Source of the DNA: Enterovibrio sp. JCM 19048
GTDB taxonomy: Bacteria; Pseudomonadota; Gammaproteobacteria; Enterobacterales; Vibrionaceae
Direction of reading: 5' to 3'
Length of the DNA stretch: 64,000 nt
Assembly (NCBI GenBank): GCA_001310415.1
Contig: BAXE01000020.1
Coordinates: forward strand, 26,907 to 90,906
Under the pieces are notes generated by a model. It saw only the letters and a program-made list of their open reading frames with translations, had not been told where the DNA came from and ran no database searches. Below are positions 21,055 to 30,460 of this stretch, piece by piece. The position numbers and the translations under genes are program-made. How positions within the stretch are numbered: position 1 is the first letter of the stretch; each line of letters starts with the position of its first letter.

Positions 21055-22021
21055 TTAGGAAAGACGTGATTTGATAAAGGCCAAAATGGCTTCAGCGTCT
21101 GCATCGCCCATTTTTTGAGGTTAATCGCCAGTGCATCGCCGCGACGGCGGTAACTCACGCGCCCTTTGACAAGATCAATGGCCGGCGCTTCAGTGTTAGC
21201 CGCTTTTGGTTTCAGCTCTTCACACCACTGCTCCAGCACCAGGGTTACCTCGCGGGTAATGCGGCTTATCCCTGTAGCATCTACCGTTTGCCAAACCGGC
21301 GTAGCGCCCAACTTAGCCAGCAGAGTCGCCTGCTCAGCATCGGTCAGGGTAAAGAAAAGGCGGTGAAGTTTCACAATGGTCGGGCGGCCAAGTTCAGCCA
21401 CACTTGGGTAAGCCTGCAACAAAGGCAATGGCAGAGATGCCGCTTTCAGCGCCCCACTAACCAGCGCTTCGCTGCACTGGCACACTTTCGCCAGCTCTTT
21501 TTGGTCGAGCGCATCGCCGCGATCAAGCATGGCCTGCATCTCTTTACCGCGCTCAAACAATGACAGCGGCTTGTGGGCATTTGCTACGTCTGACAGGAAC
21601 TTGGCATGCTTGCTGTTGATGCCTTTAGCAACATAAATCAGGAAATCCTGCTTGGCAATAATACACGACATGCGACGGCGGCTACCGTCCAGCACTTCGA
21701 TTTTATTGCCTTCAGCCAACGGCCGACCGCCGGGTATTGCTGACCACGATCTTTCAGCGTTGTCAGGATATCAGCCAGTGCCAACTCGTTCAGAAACGAT
21801 TGTTCACGGGCATTTTCAGCAAAGACCGAAGTGCGGGTTTCCACATCTGCAGCAGGCACGCGAACCAGTTCAAATTCAACGGTTGCTTCACCGGCGACAG
21901 ACAGTTCAATCACGGCCGCTTTGTCTGAAGCAGCTTTCTGCGCTTCTTGCGCAGTGGTTGCGCGTCGTTTGTCGACTTTACCAAACAGGCGCGCATTTAA
22001 TTCTGAGGTTTTAATGGCCAT
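21055..22021 (-). CDS. parB2: Chromosome II partition protein ParB2, two apparent frameshifts
   Basis: About 322 residues after repair, equal to Vibrio ParB2. ParB2 binds parS2 and, with ParA2, segregates chromosome II. It starts MAIKTSELNARLFGK. The ParB/Srx-like region carries EQSFLNELALADILTTLKDRGQQYPAVG and GSRRRMSCIIAKQ; a helix-turn-helix follows (LDQKELAKVCQCSEALVSGALK). Shifts: near 21727 (between PAVGR and LAEGNKIEVLDG) and near 21117, where one A lost from a run replaces the true ending KKMGDADAEAILAFIKSRLS and opens a false fusion to tmcA. It starts 3 bp after the parA2 stop. Confidence 0.93.
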
Positions 22022-22024
22022 TTA

Positions 22025-23231
22025 TCACTCCTGATTGCGTTGCGACCAGTGACTATGGAGCACACGTTCAAGCTCCAATCCTGCGCGGTGCACAGCTTCT
22101 TGTGCGGTAGACAGCGTCTTTTTGCCGCCTTCAAATCTTGCGCTGTTAAGTCAAACACAGTGCTGTAGGTATCGGCACAGGTTTCAAAAGCACGGCTACG
22201 AGGAATTGTCGCCATCATCACCTGATCGCCCAGCAAGTAGTTCATCTCTGTCAGCACAGACACTTGCTTCTTGTTGTCATCTTCGAACATCGTAGGTACC
22301 AGACGGACAAACTCAAGCCCCGGCCAATCTTCCGGGAACATGCCATATACAGTTGCAAATGCTGGAAGAAGTTCACTGTAGATGCCCAGTCCAGACGTTT
22401 TGCCGCACAAGGGATCAACAAGGCGTTAGACGCATACATGGCGTTCCACACCAGAGGATCAATGTGTGGACCGGTATCAATCATGATGACATCAAATTCA
22501 TCAGCAATAACGTCAATCACCTTCTCCTGCAGCAACTGCACGATATCCAGTGAGCCGTTTGTTGCCAGGTTCTGCCACGCTTCGGCGTTGAACATGGCGT
22601 CTTCAGGGAAAGCCGCAATGGTCTTCAGGTTCGGATACTGGGTAGGCAGCAGCACGTTCTTCATCATGAACTCTTTGTCTGCTTCCTGTGGCGTATTCCC
22701 CAACATCACGTCCACCGCTGAATAAATCCCTTCCTGCTCCGTCACACTGATTTGCGGGTTGAGGAACAGACGCAGCGAGCCTTGCGGGTCAAGGTCGACC
22801 AGACAGATGCGGTAGCGTTTTTCAAGGTTCAGCGCCAGACAAGCAGCCAGGTGGACTGCACTCATGGACTTACCGGTACCGCCCTTCTGGTTCTGGATAT
22901 TAATAACCCAAGGTTTGTAGCCCTTGCCTTTCCCCTCATGAAAAGCAGGGATCTTGGCGGCTTCCATAATTTGGTGCGCTTCATCCAGCGTAATGGAATA
23001 GTGGTTCGCATTGTTTTTGGTGAATTGATGACCGCCTTCTTCCATGCGGGTGATCGCTTCATCCAGTTTACGCCGCGTCAGACCGGAGCGGGTTTCCATC
23101 AGCGCTTTCGACATCGGTGGGAACAGTTGCTCGTGACGTTCCTCCATTACGATTTCGATGCGGTCAGCCTGTACCTGCTTCGTTTGCTCTGCAATAGTTT
23201 GCAGGTTTTCTATCGTCTTTTCCCTATTCAT
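22025..23231 (-). CDS. parA2: Chromosome II partition ATPase ParA2, two apparent frameshifts
   Basis: About 402 residues after repair, the size of Vibrio ParA2. N-terminal winged-helix DNA-binding region (LTRRKLDEAITRMEEGGHQF), then a ParA ATPase with the deviant Walker A in NQKGGTGKSMSAVHLA, switch I region CLVDLDPQGSLRLF and Walker B DVIMIDTGPHIDPL. It forms ATP-dependent filaments that move the ParB2-parS2 complex. Shifts: near 22360 (after TVNFFQHL, resuming TVYGMFPEDWPG) and near 22117 (one A missing from AAAAAG), after which the ending becomes KKTLSTAQEAVHRAGLE. First gene of the operon with parB2. Confidence 0.95.
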
Positions 23232-23425
23232 TTTTCTTTTCGCCTTAGAAGAGAATTAAAATGAATTGTACAGCATAATTCACCACATTCAACAAAACGC
23301 TGCACGCAGTGCAAAATAATTAAGATCACGCTCACTTTCTGACAATTCCTTGAAAATTCGCACTAAAATTTTGCGAACAACACGCCACTAAAAATACTAC
23401 ATTTAAAGTGTTACAGCGTCACGTC

Positions 23426-23438
23426 TTTACAATGTAAA
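23426..23438. promoter_or_regulatory. parS2 centromere site 3
   Basis: TTTACAATGTAAA fits the parS2 consensus. It lies about 195 bp upstream of parA2 and inside the origin region, so ParB2 binding here might also affect parA2 transcription or RctB action. Confidence 0.85.
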
Positions 23439-23588
23439 CCGGGATTAATGACAAAACGACGATGTAAAGTCCGGAACGGTGAAAAAGGTCGTCGAAATTA
23501 CGGACGGTGTCATTTCAACTTTTAAATTGCAGTGATTGCCGCGCAGAGAATAGAAAACAGGGGGATAGGGAGACATTATTGGGAGCCA

Positions 23589-23773
23589 CCTTGATCATTT
23601 TTCTGAAAACATGATCAAGGTAGAGTCATCAACATCGTTTTGGCTTACTGTTCTCTTGATCATGCTTTCACGAAATTCACCTAGGATAGGAAAAATGATC
23701 AAGGTTTGAAAAGCGTTGTATTTTTCGTCATCTAAACCCGCATACGGATCCTTTTTCCCGAATCGATGATCAA
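23589..23773. repeat. Distal RctB-type sites (probable negative-control region)
   Basis: Five copies of the ATGATCAA/TTGATCAT core in both orientations. The first two form a 10-bp inverted repeat, CCTTGATCAT (23589-23598) and ATGATCAAGG (23611-23620). In V. cholerae a comparable cluster outside the minimal origin holds initiator-titrating and inhibitory sites. The larger 29/39-mer inhibitory element was not identified with certainty here. Confidence 0.65.
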
Positions 23774-24199
23774 GTAAATCCATGCCGGATTGACGTAGAG
23801 GAAGGTTGCCGGAACGATGAAAGGTAGCGGCGAATTTACGGTTGATGCCTTTTGTATTCTGACTTTATGCCCTTTCCAACGGGTTTACAGGCAAAATCAG
23901 TGCGCTAGCATGTCCTATGCAGGTGAAGATTGAAATGCAATGCCGCTATCTTGATCATCGTTTCCATGTTTCCCGTGAGATTAGGCCGACGAACCGCAAC
24001 AAACCGTCATTGCATTTCAACCGGATGCCAACACGTAAACGACCTACGAAAGGGAGCAACCTGGCCAATATTTAAACATTGGGCTTCGTTGGCTATGAAA
24101 TTTCATTCTAAATGACGTTTCCCTGATCATTTTTCCGTATCCTGAAAGGGCAAATCCCAGCTCCAATCAAAGAAAGGGAAGACGATGGCTAGCGCGATC

Positions 24200-24208
24200 T
24201 GTGGATAA
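24200..24208 (-). promoter_or_regulatory. DnaA box of oriCII
   Basis: TGTGGATAA is the reverse complement of the perfect box TTATCCACA. It lies 14 bp before the first iteron, the same arrangement as in V. cholerae oriCII. Confidence 0.9.
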
Positions 24209-24222
24209 CTTGTGTGATTACC

Positions 24223-24344
24223 ATGATCATGCTTTTGAGGCGGTGATGATCACGGTTTCGGGGTGTTGATGATCATTGTTGCGGGTCTCTAATGATCATG
24301 CTTTCAATACTTTAATGATCATCATTCCGGCATTGTCATGATCA
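24223..24344 (+). repeat. Six RctB iterons with exact 23-bp spacing
   Basis: ATGATCA starts at 24223, 24246, 24269, 24292, 24315 and 24338, each exactly 23 bp after the last. Most copies are followed by a TTTCGG-like tail (for example CGGTTTCGG and TTGTTTCGG). About two helical turns per step places all initiator sites on one face of the DNA. Each core contains a Dam GATC site. Confidence 0.95.
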
Positions 24345-24379
24345 TTGTTTCGGAGTGGGCAAAATTTAAATCAATATAC

Positions 24380-24391
24380 ATCAACAAGTTA
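24380..24391 (+). promoter_or_regulatory. Possible IHF site
   Basis: ATCAACAAGTTA matches the core of WATCAANNNNTTR except for the leading W. An IHF site is present between the iterons and rctB in V. cholerae, so the position is plausible, but the match alone is weak. Confidence 0.35.
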
Positions 24392-24584
24392 CGGCAAACT
24401 CTCCGCTCGGATCAATAGATCAATACATCAATAAGATCCTATTAAATCAAAAAGATCAGTTAAAAAGCGCCAACAAAAAAGATCTTTCTTTCTTTTATTT
24501 TTTCTTATAATCTTTCGGAAAAATGGCTTAATTACGGCCATATGTATTCTGATAACACACCGGCTTAGCAAGGAGCGGCGGCGA

Positions 24585-26567
24585 ATGGCCTCTAGTCCCG
24601 CGGAAAAAATACTGATCACTGCCCCTCGATCCCACAAAGATGGGCACCTGTTTGAAGTGCATTCACAGTTGATCGACTGGCTTCCCCAATACGAGCATTT
24701 CAAAGGGGTCACCAAAAGCATATTGGAGCTGCTCAACCTCATTTCCCTGCGAGGCTTTTCATCCAAAGACGGCCTGGTTTCTACAACGGAACTGGTCGAG
24801 GCCACTGACGGGCATTTGACCCGCGCTGCTATCCAGCAACGCTTGCGTGCTGCCGTACAGATTGGTTTGTTTACCCAGCAGGGTGTCCGCTTTGAAGAAG
24901 GGCTGGCGGGGAAAACCATGCTGCACCGCTTTGTCAATCCAAGCCAGTTGATCTCGGTACTGGGCTCTGCTGGCCTGCAGTCTGAAAAGACCCGTGTTAT
25001 TGCCAAGCAAAAGCGCTCAAAAGCACTGGCACAAAATCACGTGAACAAGCAGCTGCTGAGTGAACATGGCCTCGGTACGCCGCCAACCATGCCGGATGAG
25101 AAAGATCAGATCCTGATCTCCCCCACCAGCTGGGCGGGCATTATTGACCAGGCACTGGCGCCACCGCGCACCAAAAAGAGCTACCAGAAATCCATGGTGG
25201 CGATCAGTGGCACTAAAGCGATCATCGAAACCCGATCATCCAAGTCAATCATGACTGTGGACGATCTGATGACGCTGTTTGCCCTGTTCACATTGACGGT
25301 GCAATACCACGATCATCACCTGCCAAGCTATGAGCTTCAGACCCAGAAGGTGGGCAACAAAACCCCGGTATATATCACCGATATTCTCTCGCTTCGCGGC
25401 AAAAAAGACAGCGGCCCGGCCCGTGATTCTATCCGTGAGAGTATTGATCGGATCGAGTTTACTGACTTCCAGCTTCATGAACTCACCGGCCGTTGGTTGA
25501 GTGAAAACATGCCGGAAGGTTTCAAAAGTGACCGATTCCGTTTTATCGCACGGACCATTACTGCGTCAGAAGAAGCACCACGTGAGGGGGAAGACGGTGA
25601 AATCCGTATTAAACCCAACCTGTACATCATGGTGTGGGAGCCGTCATTTTTTGAAGAATTGATGACCCGCGATTACTTTTTCCTGTTTCCACCGGAAATC
25701 CTGCGTCAGCATACCCTGGTGTTCCAGCTCTATACGCTCTTCAGAAGCCGTATGTCGCGTCGACTGGAAGATTCCATGCTCCTGAGCGAATTGAACCAGA
25801 AAATGGCGAGAAACATCGAATGGCGGCGTTTTTCGAGTGATCTGATCCGGGAGCTGCGTAAGCTGGCGAAAAAAGAGAGTCAGGCAGACGGTGTGTTTGC
25901 GGTAAACCTGTACGGTTATCACTTGACCCTGTACCGCATGGACGATGACAAAAAGCATCCGGACTACCGCATGGATATCAAATGCAACGTCGACGAGGTG
26001 ATCCGTTTCTCACGTGCCAAAACGTACAACGAAGGCAAGCGATCCCTGGCGCCGACCATGCCTAACCCGCTGCGTAATGAGATCATGCCTAAACAAGACC
26101 TTGATCAGCTTTCCGGGATCATCGACGGAGAGTTTGAACCTATCCAGCGCAAAGAGAAGCGGGGAGGGCGCCTGGGACGCCGCGTGAAGCTGCGCAAGCA
26201 CCTGGTGGAGATCAACGCTGACGAGTTGACCATTACGCTGTCAAAATACACCTCGCCGGAAGCGCTGCAGCGCAGTATCACCGCTTTGTCTGCCATGACA
26301 GGTCACCCCGCAGCAACCATCGCTGAGGAATGTCAGGCCTTTATGGACAAGCTCGACTGGCTGCGTGTGGATGGGGAAGTGATGTCCTACGACACGCTGA
26401 GTAAAACCATTGAGTTTTACAACAGCCAACAGGATGAAAAACATCTTTCGATTGAGCGTTTAATTTCCGGTTTGGCAGTACGCCGAAAGGTTTGCCGCCA
26501 AGTATATGACGGTCATTTAGACAGTACGGTACTGGCTGTACTGGATGAAGTGGCGTCCGGTGCCTGA
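24585..26567 (+). CDS. rctB: Chromosome II replication initiator RctB
   Basis: 660 residues, intact, compared with 658 in V. cholerae. RctB is unique to Vibrionaceae and initiates chromosome II replication by binding iterons and unwinding the origin, while 29/39-mer sites and the chromosome I crtS site regulate it. Winged-helix DNA-binding segments are suggested by VSTTELVEATDGHLTRAAIQ and SDLIRELRKLAKKESQ; a basic stretch KEKRGGRLGRRVKLRKH sits near residue 525. The start is the ATG at 24585, behind an AAGGAG site at 24570. It faces away from parA2 across the origin. Expression is expected to be autoregulated by RctB sites upstream. Confidence 0.97.
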   Translation: MASSPAEKILITAPRSHKDGHLFEVHSQLIDWLPQYEHFKGVTKSILELLNLISLRGFSSKDGLVSTTELVEATDGHLTRAAIQQRLRAAVQIGLFTQQGVRFEEGLAGKTMLHRFVNPSQLISVLGSAGLQSEKTRVIAKQKRSKALAQNHVNKQLLSEHGLGTPPTMPDEKDQILISPTSWAGIIDQALAPPRTKKSYQKSMVAISGTKAIIETRSSKSIMTVDDLMTLFALFTLTVQYHDHHLPSYELQTQKVGNKTPVYITDILSLRGKKDSGPARDSIRESIDRIEFTDFQLHELTGRWLSENMPEGFKSDRFRFIARTITASEEAPREGEDGEIRIKPNLYIMVWEPSFFEELMTRDYFFLFPPEILRQHTLVFQLYTLFRSRMSRRLEDSMLLSELNQKMARNIEWRRFSSDLIRELRKLAKKESQADGVFAVNLYGYHLTLYRMDDDKKHPDYRMDIKCNVDEVIRFSRAKTYNEGKRSLAPTMPNPLRNEIMPKQDLDQLSGIIDGEFEPIQRKEKRGGRLGRRVKLRKHLVEINADELTITLSKYTSPEALQRSITALSAMTGHPAATIAEECQAFMDKLDWLRVDGEVMSYDTLSKTIEFYNSQQDEKHLSIERLISGLAVRRKVCRQVYDGHLDSTVLAVLDEVASGA

Positions 26568-26697
26568 CAGAAATGACGGGATATTGACAGAATCCTGACA
26601 TAGCAACCCCTGATGAAAACTAGGATTAACGGCGAATAGATACCTTTGTCCTATTGGCATCAGGCTTGCCCGATGCATTGATTTGCTAACCCTTTCA

Positions 26698-26721
26698 CGA
26701 GCCTTCTGGCTCGTTTTTTTG
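26698..26721 (+). terminator. Rho-independent terminator of rctB
   Basis: ACGAGCC (26698-26704) pairs with GGCTCGT (26708-26714), followed by seven T. Confidence 0.85.
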
Positions 26722-26977
26722 TCTAAATTATCGGCAAAACTGGGCTGTCGTCACGCCCTCAAACCTGTCTCATTATTGAACGTTGCCAATTTGTAAACGC
26801 GATGCTAGTTTTTGGACATAGCCGCAGATATCGGCTGGCCGCCCACGCTGGCAAAGCTCACGCAATATCTACTTCCTAACATACTTCTAAGAAATTGGTT
26901 GTCACCCGGAAGGGATGCTGGCGTCGAGTGGGCCATGCCGTGCGCATTTTGAACGGTCATTATCCTAAGGGAATACA
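26722..26977. other. Intergenic region upstream of the alpha-glucoside locus
   Basis: No gene is seen. It should hold the promoter of the downstream operon. No operator of a known family could be identified. Confidence 0.4.
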
Positions 26978-27347
26978 GTGACACCCAATAACCTGACTGC
27001 TTCAGACATCAAGGCCTTTAAACGCCAAGCCAAACGCCTAAAGCGTGAGCTGAGTTGCTCGCACATGCAGGCGCTGGAATTGCTTGCGCGTCAGCATGGC
27101 TTTTTGTCCTGGCATCAGGTGCAGAAGATTGCCGAACAGACTTCAGACACCGTTTCAACGGCTGACGCTGCCAACGCCCAGCGCGTTTTACTGGAAAGTG
27201 CATTGTATTCCTCTGTCCCCTTTGGATGGTTGATCGGGCGAAAGTCCCACCCAGAATTTTTCTGTGTCCCAGGATGGTTACCCAGAAGCCAGCGACTCTG
27301 AGCTTGAAGTACCATCATCACGCTGGCAGGCAGAAAAGCGGGGTTAA
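26978..27347 (+). CDS. Small protein with glyoxalase-superfamily N-terminal-like region, possible frameshift
   Basis: The GTG at 26978 lies behind an AAGGGA site. The first 45 residues (FKRQAKRLKRELSCSHMQA, then ARQHGFLSWHQVQ) resemble the short helical module at the N-terminus of some glyoxalase-superfamily proteins of unknown role. In the given frame it ends at 27301 with 107 residues. A neighbouring frame from about 27240 encodes an acidic, natural-looking tail (SQDGYPEASDSELEVPSSRW) to a stop at 27345-27347. I therefore suspect an indel near 27240, with a true length near 122. It ends 30 bp before the sugar-binding protein gene. Function unknown. Confidence 0.55.
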
Positions 27348-27377
27348 AAACCGGGTTGACGCGACAGGGAGCTATCC

Positions 27378-28638
27378 ATGAAACGTTCAATCTTCGGAGT
27401 TGTTGTTGCATCCACACTGCTGAGCGTTAGCGCTTATGCCGACACCATTTCCATCTCCTGCGGCGCTGTTGGCCAGGAGCTGGAACTTTGCCAGGAAGGC
27501 GTGGCGGCGTGGGAGAAAGAAACCGGCCATACCGCAAAAATTGTCACTACCCTAACTCAACCACAGAGCGTTTGGCGCTTTACCAGCAGCTGCTGGCGGC
27601 GGGTGCCAAAGACATCGATGTGTTCCAGATTGATGTGATCTGGCCGGGGATCCTCGGTAACCACTTTATTGATCTGAAAGAGTATTCAAACGGTGCGGAA
27701 AATGCGCACTTCCCGGCGATCATTGCCAACAACACGGTGAGGATCGTCTGGTTGCCATGCCATGGTTTACCGACGCCGGTGTGCTCTACTACCGTAAGGA
27801 TCTCCTTGAAAAATACGGAGAGAAGCCACCGACAACCTGGGAAGAGCTGACAGCATCGGCTGAAAAGATCATGAAAGCCGAACGCGAAGCCGGTAATGAC
27901 AAGATGTGGGGCTATGTCTGGCAGGGACGCGCCTATGAAGGCCTGACCTGTGATGCACTGGAATGGGTCGCTTCTTACAATGGCGGCACCATCGTTGATC
28001 AAAACGGTAAGGTGACGATTAACAACGACAACGCCAAGAAAGCCCTGACCACCGCAGCAGGCTGGGTTGACACCATTTCTCCTCCGGGCGTGCTGAACTA
28101 TGGCGAAGAGGAAGCGCGTGGTGTGTTCCAGACCGGTAACGCGGTGTTTATGCGTAACTGGCCGTACGCCTGGTCGCTGGGTAACAGCGATGACTCCCCG
28201 GTCAAAGACAAAATCGGCGTCGTTGCCCTGCCTAAAGGCGGTGAAGACGGCAGCCACGCCGGCACACTCGGCGGTTGGCAACTGGCCGTTTCCAAATACT
28301 CTGATAACCCAGAGGTGGCGGCAAGCCTGGCGATGTACCTGACCTCTTTTGAAGAGCAGAAGCGCCGCGCCATTGAAGGTTCCTACAACCCTACCATCGA
28401 AGCCCTTTACCAAGACGAAGAAGTGCTGACAGCGGTGCCATTTTTCGGCAGCCTCTACAACACCTTCGCCAACGGTACACCACGCCCATCAACGGCGACC
28501 GGGGCCAAATACAATCAGGTATCCAATGCCTTCTGGAATGCTACCCACAGCGTCCTTTCCGGAAGTGAAACTGCCGATGCCGCCCTTGCCAAACTGCAGA
28601 AAAACCTCAACCGCATCAGCCGCGGTGGCCGTTGGTAA
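27378..28638 (+). CDS. Alpha-glucoside-type ABC transporter periplasmic binding protein, two apparent frameshifts
   Basis: About 420 residues after repair. Signal peptide MKRSIFGVVVASTLLSVSAYA; family 1 extracellular solute-binding fold with SCGAVGQELELCQEGVAAWE, DVFQIDVIWPGILGNHFIDL, AMPWFTDAGVLYYRKDLLEK and GGWQLAVSKYSDNPE. It most resembles the AglE/ThuE group that binds alpha-glucosides, trehalose or maltose. Shifts: near 27550 (ACCCTAAC for ACCCCTAAC) and near 27742 (GGTGAGG for GGTGGAGG). Ribosome site AGGGAG. First gene of an operon in the order binding protein, two permeases, GH13 glucosidase, ATPase, as in rhizobial aglEFGAK. The sugar is inferred. Confidence 0.87.
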
Positions 28639-28700
28639 GGTGATATCCGGCTGTCAGCGCCATAGAGCCTGACAGCCTCTACAGGAAAAAAGGATTGTAT

Positions 28701-29619
28701 ATGGAACAGACCAGCGCACTCACGCGTAAACGCGTCCGCGCCGCCTGGTGGTTTCTGACGCCCATGATCATCACGCTCGCAATGGTGGCCGGTTGGCCCT
28801 TGTTGCGCACGTTCTGGTTCAGCCTGACCAATGCCACCCTGGATGGCAGCGGCGTCGCTGAATTTATCGGGCTCGATAACTACTTTATTTACGAAGACGG
28901 CGAATTTTACGGCATTTTGTTTGACCCGACCTGGTGGCAGGCGGTGTGGAACACCCTCTATTTCGCCGTGGTATCTGTCAGCCTTGAGACCATTCTCGGC
29001 ATCGTTGTGGCATTGGTGCTCAACACCAAATTCCGTGGTCAGGGACTGGTGCGTGCTGCGGTACTCGTCCCCTGGGCGATCCCGACCATCGTTTCGGCCA
29101 AAATGTGGGGCTGGATGCTGCACGATCAGTTCGGGATCGTGAACGACTTCCTGATGACACTCGGTGTGATCGCCGCGCCTCTGGCGTGGACGGCAGATTC
29201 GGATCTCTCGCTGAATGTGGTGATCGCCGTGGATGTGTGGAAGACCACGCCGTTTATGGCACTTCTGGTGCTGGCGGCATTGCAAATGCTGCCGTCTGAC
29301 TGCTACGAAGCGGCCAGGATTGATGGCATTCACCCGGTGAAAGTGTTCTTCAAGGTGACGCTGCCACTCATCATGCCTGCGGTTATGGTAGCGGTGGTAT
29401 TCCGCGCCCTCGATGCTGCGGGTGTTCGATCTTATCTATGTGCTTACGCCATCCAACGAAGCGACCATGTCGATGTCCGTCTACGCACGGCAAAACCTGG
29501 TGGATTTTCAGGATGTCGGTTACGGCTCCGCCGCCTCGACGCTGCTGTTCTTCATCGTGGCTCTGTGTACCGTTGCCTACCTCTATGTTGGGCGCAAAAG
29601 CATGAATCAGGGAGGCTGA
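28701..29619 (+). CDS. ABC sugar transporter permease (MalF/AglF type), one apparent frameshift
   Basis: About 306 residues. Six predicted membrane helices, beginning [19 protein letters not shown]. The ABC-ATPase docking loop (EAA) is visible as [22 protein letters not shown] shift near 29413 (probably AT lost from GATATG) is repaired to [20 protein letters not shown], a well-conserved segment of the family. The ATG at 28701 follows AAGGA. It ends 1 bp before the second permease start. Confidence 0.88.
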
Positions 29620-29620
29620 T

Positions 29621-30451
29621 ATGTCGAAAAAATGGTATTGGCGTGTTGGGTTTTACTTCTTGGTGGTGGCGATCGTATTGTTTTCGGTCTTCCCGTTTTA
29701 CTACGCCATTCTCACCTCGTTTAAATCCGGCTCGGCGCTGTTTGAAGTGGAATATTTCCCGTCAGTCTTTGACTGGGGGAACTACCAAAGTGTCTTTTCC
29801 GGCGGCGTGTTCGGGCGAAACCTCCTGAACTCCGTCGTGGTCTCGACCGTGGTAGTAGCGATCTCCCTGCTGCTCGGCGTTACCGCCTCCTATGCGCTGG
29901 GACGCATCCGCTTTCGCGGTCGCAATGTGGTGCTGCTGACCATTCTGGGGGTTTCCATGTTCCCACAGGTGGCAGTGCTCTCCGGGCTGTTTGAGCTTAT
30001 CCGCGCATTCGGGCTTTACAACTCCATGCCGGGTCTGGCGCTGGCCTACATGATTTTCACCTTGCCGTTTACGGTCTGGGTGCTGACCACCTTCATGCAG
30101 CAATTGCCGCTGGAGCTGGAAGAAGCGGCCATCGTGGATGGTGCCACGCCGTGGCAAATCATCACCAAGGTGCTGATGCCACTGCTCTGGCCGGCACTTG
30201 TTACCACTGGCCTGCTGGCCTTTATCGCTGCGTGGAACGAATTTCTGTTCGCGCTCACCTTCACCCTCACTAACGAGCAGCGCACTGTTCCGGTTGCTAT
30301 TGCGCTTATTTCCGGGGCAGGGCAGTACGAGCTGCCGTGGGGCACCATCATGGCCGCGTCGGTCATAGTGACGGTGCCGCTGATTGTGATGGTGCTGGTT
30401 TTCCAACGTCGTATTGTTTCCGGCCTGACTGCCGGAGCTGTTAAGGGATAA
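29621..30451 (+). CDS. ABC sugar transporter permease (MalG/AglG type)
   Basis: 276 residues, intact. Six predicted helices starting [23 protein letters not shown] loop [21 protein letters not shown]-terminal ending ending GLTAGAVKG, the usual MalG-type tail that contacts the ATPase. It forms a heterodimer with the preceding permease in the inner membrane. A ribosome site GGAGG lies 6 bp before the ATG, overlapping the end of the first permease gene. Confidence 0.93.
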   Translation: MSKKWYWRVGFYFLVVAIVLFSVFPFYYAILTSFKSGSALFEVEYFPSVFDWGNYQSVFSGGVFGRNLLNSVVVSTVVVAISLLLGVTASYALGRIRFRGRNVVLLTILGVSMFPQVAVLSGLFELIRAFGLYNSMPGLALAYMIFTLPFTVWVLTTFMQQLPLELEEAAIVDGATPWQIITKVLMPLLWPALVTTGLLAFIAAWNEFLFALTFTLTNEQRTVPVAIALISGAGQYELPWGTIMAASVIVTVPLIVMVLVFQRRIVSGLTAGAVKG

Positions 30452-30460
30452 AACACAATC

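Larger units (their letters stand above)
23232..24584. other. Replication origin of chromosome II (oriCII)
   Basis: A 1.35-kb gene-free region between divergent parA2 and rctB with the order known from Vibrio oriCII. From left to right: a parS2 site; a distal group of RctB-type sites (TTGATCAT/ATGATCAA at 23591, 23611, 23656, 23695, 23766, 23951 and TGATCAT at 24124); a DnaA box; six phased iterons; an AT-rich stretch with ATCAATA repeats (24361-24500) suitable for unwinding; and rctB. Dam GATC sites are dense, as expected because RctB binding to the iterons needs methylation. Boundaries of the minimal origin are inferred. Confidence 0.93.

Noticed and set aside
18882..21719. A 945-codon open frame joining a ParB-like N-terminus to TmcA
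   Set aside because: One A is missing near 21117. Restoring it gives the normal ParB2 ending and stop at 21055, then a terminator, then a normal-length TmcA.
24223..24344. CRISPR-like or plasmid-addiction repeats
   Set aside because: Regular 23-bp steps with a 7-bp core next to rctB and a DnaA box are replication iterons.
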